Assembly (NCBI RefSeq): GCF_003233655.1
Contig: NZ_CP029834.1
Coordinates: 1 to 64,000 of the forward strand
Reading direction: 5' to 3'
From: Azospirillum ramasamyi
GTDB lineage: Bacteria > Pseudomonadota > Alphaproteobacteria > Azospirillales > Azospirillaceae
DNA length: 64,000 bases
Shown: positions 33,958 through 40,881 of the stretch, piece by piece
How positions within the stretch are numbered: position 1 is the stretch's first letter
Layout of the letters: each line of letters opens with the position of its first letter
Notes under the pieces: model-generated
The model's input: only the letters and a program-made list of their open reading frames with translations
What the model was told of the DNA's origin: nothing
Databases searched by the model: none
Program-made: the position numbers and the translations under genes

Positions 33958-35103
33958 ATGCGTCTCATCTTCCTGCTCGGCCTCGCCGGGTTCGCCAGCG
34001 CCTTTTCCCTGCGCACCACCGACCCGATGCTGACGCTGATCGCCGACGATCTCGGCGTGACGGTGCGGCAGGCGGCGCTGCTGGCCTCCGCCTATACGCT
34101 GCCCTATGCGCTGATGCAGATCGTGCTTGGGCCGGTCGGCGATGCCATCGGCAAGTCGCGGCTGGTGCGGCTGGCGCTGGCCGTGCTGACGGTCGGGCTG
34201 GCGCTGTCCACCATCGCGCCGACCTACGGCACGGTGATGGCGGGGCGCATCCTGGCTGGCGGCTTCGCCGGCGGCATCATCCCGGCCTCGATGGCGCTGA
34301 TCGGCGACCGCGTGCCCTATGGGGAGCGCCAGATCGCCATCAGCCGCTTCCTGCTGGCGGTAATCCTCGGGCAGATGTCGGGCTCCGCCGTGTCGGGGGC
34401 GCTGGCCGAGGCCTTCGGCTGGCGCGTGGTGTTCGGCCTGTCGACCGGGCTGACCGCGCTGATCTGCGTCGCCGCCCTGATCGGACTGGCGCGCGAGGTG
34501 GAGACCCGCTCGCCCCTGTCGGTGGCCGACGCGCAGCAGCGCTACGCCACGGTGCTGACCAACCCGGCCTCGCTGATCGTCTTCGCCACGGTGGCGGCGG
34601 AAGGGCTGCTGATCTTCGGCGTCTTCCCCTTCGTGGCGCCGGTGCTGATGGAGCATGGTGCCGCCGGCGCCTTCCAGGCCGGTCTGACCATCGCCGCCTT
34701 CGCCATCGGCGGCGTGGCCTACAGCGCCGTGGTGCGGCGGCTGATCGCCTCGCTCGGCCAGTGGGGCATGATGAAGGCCGGCGGTCTGGCGGCGGGGCTG
34801 GCCTATCTGGTCATCGCCTTCCCGGTGCCCTGGCCGGTGGTGAGCCTCGCCTTCCTGGTCGCCGGCTTCGGCTTCTACATGCTGCACAACACCATGCAGA
34901 CCCAGGCGACGGAGCTGGCGCCGACCGCCCGCGGGTCGGCGTTGGCCCTGTTCGCGTCCTGCTTCTTCATCGGCCAGGGGATCGGGCCGGTTCTGTACGG
35001 CTACATCTCCACCCACACCGGCTTCGGGCCGCTGTTCCTCGGCGTCGGCGCGCTGACCGCCGGGCTGGGCTTCGCCTCGGCCCGGCTGATCCGGCGGGTT
35101 TAA
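33958..35103 (+). CDS. MFS transporter, AraJ/drug-efflux type
   Basis: A 381-residue transporter with about twelve hydrophobic segments. The N-terminal helix ends in FASAFSLRTTDPMLTLIADDLG, and MQIVLGPVGDAIGKSRLVRLAL is the loop 2-3 motif of MFS exporters. The pattern resembles the DHA1 sugar-efflux/AraJ branch. The ATG at 33958 has no strong Shine-Dalgarno. Substrate unknown; an isolated gene between phoX and a glycosidase. Confidence 0.85.
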   Translation: MRLIFLLGLAGFASAFSLRTTDPMLTLIADDLGVTVRQAALLASAYTLPYALMQIVLGPVGDAIGKSRLVRLALAVLTVGLALSTIAPTYGTVMAGRILAGGFAGGIIPASMALIGDRVPYGERQIAISRFLLAVILGQMSGSAVSGALAEAFGWRVVFGLSTGLTALICVAALIGLAREVETRSPLSVADAQQRYATVLTNPASLIVFATVAAEGLLIFGVFPFVAPVLMEHGAAGAFQAGLTIAAFAIGGVAYSAVVRRLIASLGQWGMMKAGGLAAGLAYLVIAFPVPWPVVSLAFLVAGFGFYMLHNTMQTQATELAPTARGSALALFASCFFIGQGIGPVLYGYISTHTGFGPLFLGVGALTAGLGFASARLIRRV

Positions 35104-35121
35104 AGCGGATTGCAATCCGCT
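35104..35121. repeat. Perfect 18-bp palindrome after the MFS gene
   Basis: AGCGGATTG followed directly by its reverse complement CAATCCGCT, starting at the last base of the stop region. A related dyad lies 67 bases further on. Confidence 0.8.
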
Positions 35122-35187
35122 GTGGACCGCGACGGCGGTCCCGGCCGTTCATGCGGCCGAAGCCCGACCGGCGAATGAGGTCGTATG

Positions 35188-35217
35188 ATCCAAAGCGAAT
35201 GCAAATCCGCTTTGGAT
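35188..35217. terminator. Hairpin between convergent MFS and GH4 genes
   Basis: A 10-bp perfect stem ATCCAAAGCG / CGCTTTGGAT with a 10-base loop, ending 5 bases before the GH4 stop. The loop region echoes the GCGGATTGCAATCCGC core of the palindrome at 35104. Confidence 0.6.
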
Positions 35218-35222
35218 GGAGG

Positions 35223-36518
35223 TCACAGACAAGCCCGGATGTAGGGCCGGTTCACCTCCCACAATTCGTCCAGGATGGCGGCGGCGGCGGTGCTGGAGTT
35301 GATGACGGGGTCGATCAGCAGTGCCTGCAGCGCCAATTCCTTCGACCCGTGCAGCGCCGCCTCCACCGACAATTGCTGCACGTTGGCCTGGACCGAGAGA
35401 AGCTTGACGATGCCGTCGGGCAGGCGGCCGAGCGAGATCGGGTGGATGCCGGCGGCGTCGGCCATCAGCGGCACCTCCACCGCCAGCTCGTCGGGCAGGC
35501 CGGGGATGACGCCGCGGTTGATGACGATGCCGGATTCGATGAAGCGCTTCTGGTTGTGCAGCTGGCCGGCGATCACCGCCACCGCCCGCTCGCCCCAGGA
35601 CGGCTTGGTCCAGTCGTCGGGGATCGGCCTGCTGCCGTCGATGACGCCGTCCATCAGGTCGCGCAGGATGACGCGGCCCTCCTCGTCGTGGCGGAAGTCG
35701 AAGCCGTGCTCCCCGGCCTCCCAGCCATAGGGCAGGAATTCGCCGGTGTGATCGTCGCTCGGCGTGACCCACAGGCCGAAGGCGTGGAACAGGCGCCGTG
35801 CCAGCGGGGTGAAGGACGGGTCGTGCGTCGCCTCCCGCTCGCGCAGCAGGGAGTAGAGGTCGCGCCCCGTCGCCTTTTCGCGGATCGCGGTCAGCCATTG
35901 GAAATGGTTCAGCCCGGCGCCCCAGACATCCACCTCCTTCTCGGCCATGCCCAGGATCTGGCAGATGAACCAGCGCGCCAGGAAGATGCCGTGGCAAAGC
36001 CCCAGCGTCCGTACGGAGGTGCAGCGCGACAGGCCCAGAACGATGCGGCTTTCCGGGTTCGACAGGTTGATGAACAGGGCGTCCGGGCAGATCGCCTCGG
36101 CGTCGCGGACGATGTCGACGATCAGCGGCAGGGTGCGCAGCGTGAAGAACAGCCCGCCGGGGCCGCCGTTCTCGCCCAGCGTGTGACGGATGCCGTGCTT
36201 CTTCGGCACCTCGAAATCCAGTTTCCACAGCCGGTTGCGGTCGATGGCGATGGCGCACAGCACGAAACCGGCGCCCTGGAGGGCGGCCTTGCGGTCGGTG
36301 GTCTTCTCGATGGTGATGCCGGCCCCACCGACGCCTGGGCCGCGGCGGTTCATCACCTCGGCCAGCGCCGCCATGCGGTCGAGCGCCTCCGTGTTGGTGT
36401 CGACCAGGGTCAGGGTGCTGCCGGCCAGTTCAGTGGTGGAGAACAGATCCTGGAACAGGCTGAGCCCGAAGGCGGCGCTGCCCGCGCCGATGAAGACGAT
36501 CTTGGTGGTGTTCGCCAT
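35223..36518 (-). CDS. Family 4 glycosidase (alpha-glucosidase/alpha-galactosidase)
   Basis: A 431-residue GH4 enzyme, a family that uses NAD and a metal in a redox-elimination mechanism. The NAD motif is GAGSAAFG (residues 11-18); NLSNPE (151-156) and Cys175-His176 in LGLCHG bind substrate and Mn; GLNHF follows. The ATG at 36518 has GGAGG upstream. It is divergent from a GH1 beta-glucosidase, so the pair probably serves oligosaccharide or plant glycoside use. No sugar transporter is adjacent. Anomer and sugar specificity cannot be read reliably. Confidence 0.9.
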   Translation of the reverse strand: MANTTKIVFIGAGSAAFGLSLFQDLFSTTELAGSTLTLVDTNTEALDRMAALAEVMNRRGPGVGGAGITIEKTTDRKAALQGAGFVLCAIAIDRNRLWKLDFEVPKKHGIRHTLGENGGPGGLFFTLRTLPLIVDIVRDAEAICPDALFINLSNPESRIVLGLSRCTSVRTLGLCHGIFLARWFICQILGMAEKEVDVWGAGLNHFQWLTAIREKATGRDLYSLLREREATHDPSFTPLARRLFHAFGLWVTPSDDHTGEFLPYGWEAGEHGFDFRHDEEGRVILRDLMDGVIDGSRPIPDDWTKPSWGERAVAVIAGQLHNQKRFIESGIVINRGVIPGLPDELAVEVPLMADAAGIHPISLGRLPDGIVKLLSVQANVQQLSVEAALHGSKELALQALLIDPVINSSTAAAAILDELWEVNRPYIRACL

Positions 36519-36729
36519 GATGCTTTTCCTCCGTCGTCGGAGCGGCCGGGCGCCGTCTGTTAAAGTCAGGCTACGCCCTTCGGACCAGTTCGCACAGTGC
36601 CCGCGTGCAGTCGCCCGCGGCTGCGCCACCGCGTCGCGCGTGGCGGGATTGCATGCTTGACCCATGGCTAAGGCCGGCCGGCTGGGGCATGCTGGAAAAA
36701 ACGCACCATCCCCTCGGGAGGATAAGAAG

Positions 36730-38094
36730 ATGGACAGTTTCAGCCAGCCCGTATCCCAGGCCGCCGATGCCAAGCCGCTGAGCTTCCCGCCGGATTTCCG
36801 CTGGGGTGCGTCGACCGCCTCCTACCAGATCGAAGGGGCGGTGGCGGAGGACGGGCGCGGCCCCTGCGTGTGGGACACCTTCACCGCTCAAGGGCGCATC
36901 ATGGACGGCAGCAGCGCCGCCGTCGCCTGCGACCATTATCACCGCTACCCGGAGGACATAGCGCTGATGAAGGCGGCGGGCTTCGACAGCTACCGCTTCT
37001 CCATCGCCTGGCCGCGCATCCTGCCGACGGGAACGGGGGCGGTGGAGACGCGCGGCCTCGATTTCTACGACCGGCTGGTCGATGCGCTGCTGGAGGCGGG
37101 GATCACGCCGATGGCCTGCCTCTACCATTGGGATCTGCCGCAGCCGCTGGAGGATGCCGGCGGCTGGCAGGGGCGGGAGATCGTCGGTCCCTTCGCCGAT
37201 TATGCCCGCATCGTCACCGCCCGGCTGGCCGACCGGGTCAAGACCTGGATGATGCTGAACGAGCCGAACGTCGTCGCCATCTTCGGCTATGGCGTAGGGG
37301 AGCACGCCCCCGGCCACAAGCTGGGCGAACAGGGCATCCTGCGGGCGCTGCACCACCAGAACCTGGCGCAGGGCGCGGCGCTGCGCGCCATCGCGGCGGA
37401 GCATTCCGGTCTGACGCTCGGCACCGTTGTCAACCTGCAGCCCGTCGTCTCCGACAGCGACCGGCCGGAGGATGTGGCCGCCGCCGCCCGCTGGGACGCG
37501 GTGTGGAACCGGGTGGCGCTGGACGGGGTGATGCGCGGGCAGATCCCGGCGCTGCTGGCCGACAAGATGGCGGAGTTCGTGCAGCCCGGCGACGAGGAGG
37601 CGATCCGCTACCCCATCGACCTGCTGGGGATCAACTACTACTCCCGCAGCACGATGAAGCATGAGGAGGGGCGGCCCTTCGACGTCGGCTGGGGCGAGGC
37701 GCAATGCCGGCGCTGGACCGGCATGGCCTGGCCGGTGCAGCCGGAGGGGCTTTACGATCTGCTGACGGAGTTCCGCACCGATTACGGCAATCCCGCCGTC
37801 TTCATCGCGGAAAACGGCTGCGCCTATGACGACGTGGTGACGCCGGACGGCCAGATCCATGACGCGGAGCGCGTGCTGTACTACCGCGAGCACCTGGAAT
37901 CGGTGGCGCAGGCGCTGGCCGACGGCTGCAACGTCAAGGGCTATCTGTGCTGGAGCCTGCTGGACAACTTCGAATGGGCCTACGGCCTGTCGAAGCGGTT
38001 CGGCATTGTGCGGGTCGATTACGACACGTTGAAGCGTACGCCGAAGGACAGCTACCGGTTTCTGGCCGAAGTTGTGAGAACCGGGAGGCTTTAA
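36730..38094 (+). CDS. Family 1 beta-glucosidase, cytoplasmic
   Basis: A 454-residue GH1 enzyme with no signal peptide. The N-terminal motif FRWGASTASYQIEGAVAEDG and FYDRLVDALL are typical; the acid/base is Glu178 in MLNEPNV and the nucleophile is Glu361 in IAENGCAYDD; the C-terminal WSLLDNFEWAYGLSKRFG is conserved. The ATG at 36730 has GGGAGG as ribosome binding site; the longer frame from 36664 is not needed. A second GH1 with a Tat signal occurs at 62584, strikingly similar around the N-terminus, so the two are paralogues acting inside and outside. Confidence 0.94.
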   Translation: MDSFSQPVSQAADAKPLSFPPDFRWGASTASYQIEGAVAEDGRGPCVWDTFTAQGRIMDGSSAAVACDHYHRYPEDIALMKAAGFDSYRFSIAWPRILPTGTGAVETRGLDFYDRLVDALLEAGITPMACLYHWDLPQPLEDAGGWQGREIVGPFADYARIVTARLADRVKTWMMLNEPNVVAIFGYGVGEHAPGHKLGEQGILRALHHQNLAQGAALRAIAAEHSGLTLGTVVNLQPVVSDSDRPEDVAAAARWDAVWNRVALDGVMRGQIPALLADKMAEFVQPGDEEAIRYPIDLLGINYYSRSTMKHEEGRPFDVGWGEAQCRRWTGMAWPVQPEGLYDLLTEFRTDYGNPAVFIAENGCAYDDVVTPDGQIHDAERVLYYREHLESVAQALADGCNVKGYLCWSLLDNFEWAYGLSKRFGIVRVDYDTLKRTPKDSYRFLAEVVRTGRL

Positions 38095-38186
38095 GCCTTT
38101 CTTCGTCCCTACCCCTGTACTTTTGTCCGATCACGTCCTATTCGTTAGTTATACGGACGGTGAGGGCTTGAGGGCGGAGGCCCGGG

Positions 38187-40004
38187 ATGGGCGACATGAC
38201 CGACGACAGGAGCGCCAAGGCGGGCGGCGCCAGAACCGGCGAGGCGGCCCCCGGCTTCGCCCGCCGCTTCCTCCGGCTGGCCGGCGGTTATTGGGGCGGG
38301 CGGTCGCGGGTGACCGTCTGGGCGCTGACCGTGGCGCTGTTCGTGCTGACGGTCGGGCAGGTGTCGATCCCGGTCCTGATCAATCTGTGGAGCGAGCGGC
38401 TGTTCGACGCGCTCGAACAGCGCTCCATGGACCGTTTCCTGACGATGATCGGTCTGGTCGGGCTGATCATCGTCTACAACATCGTCATCGTCGTGCTGCA
38501 TCTGAGGGTGAAGCGCCGGCTGCAGATGGGGTGGCGCGACTGGCTGACGCGCAAGCTGCTGGAGGACTGGCTGCGCCGCGGTCGTCACCACCAGATCGCC
38601 TATATGCCGGGCGAGCACGACAACCCCGACGGCCGCATCGCCGAGGACATCCGCATCACCGCGGAGATGGCGATCGACCTGGGCCATTCGCTGACCTATT
38701 GCGCGCTGCTGCTCATCAGCTTCACCAACATCCTGTGGATGCTGTCCGGCACGCTGTCGGTCACGCTGTTCGGAACCGAGTTGTCGGTGCCGGGCCATCT
38801 GCTGTTCGTGGCGCTGCTCTATGCCGCCATGGGCACGACCATCGCCATGCTGATCGGACAGCCGCTGGTCAATGCCGTCAACCGGCGCCAGGGCTACGAG
38901 GCGGATTTCCGCTTCGCGCTCGCCCGCATCCGCGAGAACGGCCAGACCATCGCGCTGCTGCATGGGGAATCGGCCGAGCGCGGCCATCTCGCCACGCTGT
39001 TCGGCGGGGTGATGCGCGGCTGGACCGGGCAGACCCGCGCGCTCAGCCACATGATGGTGTTCAGCGCCAGCTATTCGGTGCTGTCGGCCGCCTTCCCGAT
39101 CCTGGTCGCCGCTCCGCGCTACATCGCCGGGACCATCTCGCTGGGCGTGCTGATGCAGACGGCGCAGGCCTTCCAGCAGACGGTGGGTGCGCTGTCCTGG
39201 CCGATCGACAACCTGCCGCGCGTGGCCGAATGGCGCGCGTCGGTGGAACGCGTGCTGAACCTGCACGACGCGCTGGTCCGGCTGGACCGCGAGGTCTGCG
39301 ACGTGGTGGACGGCCACATCCAGGTCGTGCGCTCCGACGAGCACCGCACGCTGACCTTCAGCGGCGTCGCCATCGACGAGCCGAACGGCACGGCCGTCGT
39401 CCATGCCTTCGACCTGGAGGTCCGGCCGGGCGACCGGGTGCTGATCGGCGGCGACGCGACGGCGACCATCCGCCTGTTCCGTGCGGTGGCCGGCGTCTGG
39501 CCGTGGGGCAGCGGGCGCATCACCCTGCCGGCCCACACCCGCGTCTTCTTCATGCCGGAACGCCCCTATCTGCCGCATGACAGCCTGCGCGCGGTGCTGG
39601 CCTATCCCGGCCCGGCCTCGTCGGTGGCCGACGGCAGGGCGGCGGAGGCGCTGGCCAGCGTCGGCCTGCCCGAACTGGTCGACCGGCTGGACAGCACAGA
39701 CCGCTGGGACGAGGTGCTGTCGGTGCCCGACCGCCAGCGGCTGGGCTTCGCCCGGCTGCTGATCCGCCGCCCCGACTGGATCTTCCTGGAGGACGCCACC
39801 GACAGCCTCGACCCGCCGGCCGAGGAGGAGCTGCTGACCCTGATGGAGCGCGAGTTGCCGAACGCCACCCTGCTGACCATCGGCCATCATGCCGGGCTCG
39901 ACGCCCACCACAGCCGCAAACTGATCCTGGAACGCACCAACGGCGCCGTCACCCTGCGCGAGGAGGCGCGCGAAACCCAGCCGGAGCCGGAGAGCGTGGC
40001 ATAG
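38187..40004 (+). CDS. YddA/SbmA-like ABC transporter with degenerate ATPase domain
   Basis: A 605-residue half-transporter. Residues 1-350 form the SbmA/BacA/YddA-type membrane domain with about six helices and an intact EDIRIT segment; residues 370-590 correspond to the nucleotide-binding domain. In that domain the Walker A loop reads IGGDATATIRLFRAVAG (about 418-434) with no glycine-lysine-serine, the signature is LSVPDRQR instead of LSGGEQQR, and Walker B is WIFLEDATDSLD with the Asp-Glu order inverted. I checked the Walker A codons directly. ATP hydrolysis by the usual mechanism is unlikely. The frame is fully open, so it is a maintained gene rather than an obvious pseudogene. Confidence 0.85.
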   Translation: MGDMTDDRSAKAGGARTGEAAPGFARRFLRLAGGYWGGRSRVTVWALTVALFVLTVGQVSIPVLINLWSERLFDALEQRSMDRFLTMIGLVGLIIVYNIVIVVLHLRVKRRLQMGWRDWLTRKLLEDWLRRGRHHQIAYMPGEHDNPDGRIAEDIRITAEMAIDLGHSLTYCALLLISFTNILWMLSGTLSVTLFGTELSVPGHLLFVALLYAAMGTTIAMLIGQPLVNAVNRRQGYEADFRFALARIRENGQTIALLHGESAERGHLATLFGGVMRGWTGQTRALSHMMVFSASYSVLSAAFPILVAAPRYIAGTISLGVLMQTAQAFQQTVGALSWPIDNLPRVAEWRASVERVLNLHDALVRLDREVCDVVDGHIQVVRSDEHRTLTFSGVAIDEPNGTAVVHAFDLEVRPGDRVLIGGDATATIRLFRAVAGVWPWGSGRITLPAHTRVFFMPERPYLPHDSLRAVLAYPGPASSVADGRAAEALASVGLPELVDRLDSTDRWDEVLSVPDRQRLGFARLLIRRPDWIFLEDATDSLDPPAEEELLTLMERELPNATLLTIGHHAGLDAHHSRKLILERTNGAVTLREEARETQPEPESVA

Positions 40005-40013
40005 GAGCTTTCC

Positions 40014-40028
40014 CTCCCGCGCCGGGAG
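40014..40028. repeat. Short G/C hairpin after the ABC gene
   Basis: CTCCCG / CGGGAG with loop CGC, flanked by partly complementary CC and GGG; a shorter relative of the hairpins at 10811, 31712 and 58673. Confidence 0.45.
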
Positions 40029-40137
40029 AGGGTAACTCTCGGCGTATTCTTGGAATGCATCCAATAAGCTGCCACACTGCCCTGCGACCACCATACGAAC
40101 CCACAGAATCGCCGTCCCGCAAAGCCCCCGCAAAGTC

Positions 40138-40851
40138 ATGGACATGAGTGTGAAGAAGACCGGCATCAACGCGGCGTGGCGGGGGCTGGCGAATTGCCGC
40201 GGGTGCGGCATCAGGGAATCCGCGCTTTTCGCCGATCTGACCGAATCCGATTTCAACCTGATCCATCTGCCGATCGACGAGATGACGGTGGCGCCGGGGG
40301 CGGCGCTCTACCATGTCGGCGACGAGCCGGCGGCGCTCTACACCGTGCGCGGCGGGCTGGTGAAGCTGGTGCAGTATCTGCCCAACGGCGGACAGCGCAT
40401 CGTCCGGCTGCTGCGGACCGGGGACACCGCAGGGCTGGAGGCGGCGCTGGGCGAGCCCTATCGCCACACCGCCATCGCCATCCATCCGGTCCTGACCTGC
40501 CGCATTCCCCGTGCGGTGATCCAGCGTCTGTCGGAGGAGACGCAGCACCTGCACCAGCAGTTGATGCGGCGCTGGCATCAGGCGGTGGAACGCGCCGACG
40601 CCTTCCTGGTGGAGCTGGGCACCGGCAGCGCGCGGGCGCGGGTCGCCCGGCTGTTCCTGACCCTGGTGGACGGCCACGGCGAATGCGACTTCTTCGGGCG
40701 GGAGGATGTCGGCGCCGTGCTGGGCATCACCACCGAAACCGCCAGCCGCGCCGTCGCCGAACTGAAGCGGCAGGGCCTGCTGAACGAGCTGCGGCCCAAC
40801 CGCTTCCAGTGTAACGTGGACGCCCTGCGGGCGCTGGCGGACGGGCCGTAA
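40138..40851 (+). CDS. Crp/Fnr-family transcriptional regulator
   Basis: A 237-residue regulator with an N-terminal cyclic-nucleotide-fold domain and a C-terminal winged helix whose recognition helix is VLGITTETASRAVAELKRQG, the FNR-type ETxSR pattern. Cys20, Cys23 and Cys121 sit at the positions of three of the four iron-sulfur ligands of E. coli FNR, but the third ligand (position 29) is alanine. It may therefore hold a cluster differently, or have lost it. The gap upstream has a dyad TTGGA/TCCAA (40050-40064). Targets are unknown; the recognition motif predicts a TTGA-type half-site. Confidence 0.85.
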   Translation: MDMSVKKTGINAAWRGLANCRGCGIRESALFADLTESDFNLIHLPIDEMTVAPGAALYHVGDEPAALYTVRGGLVKLVQYLPNGGQRIVRLLRTGDTAGLEAALGEPYRHTAIAIHPVLTCRIPRAVIQRLSEETQHLHQQLMRRWHQAVERADAFLVELGTGSARARVARLFLTLVDGHGECDFFGREDVGAVLGITTETASRAVAELKRQGLLNELRPNRFQCNVDALRALADGP

Positions 40852-40856
40852 GCCCG
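40842..40856. terminator. Small hairpin over the Crp/Fnr stop codon
   Basis: CGGGC / GCCCG with a 5-base loop containing the stop, located between convergent genes. Weak, without a T-run. Confidence 0.3.
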
Positions 40857-40881
40857 CCCCCCGGCATCCGAACCGGCGGCG

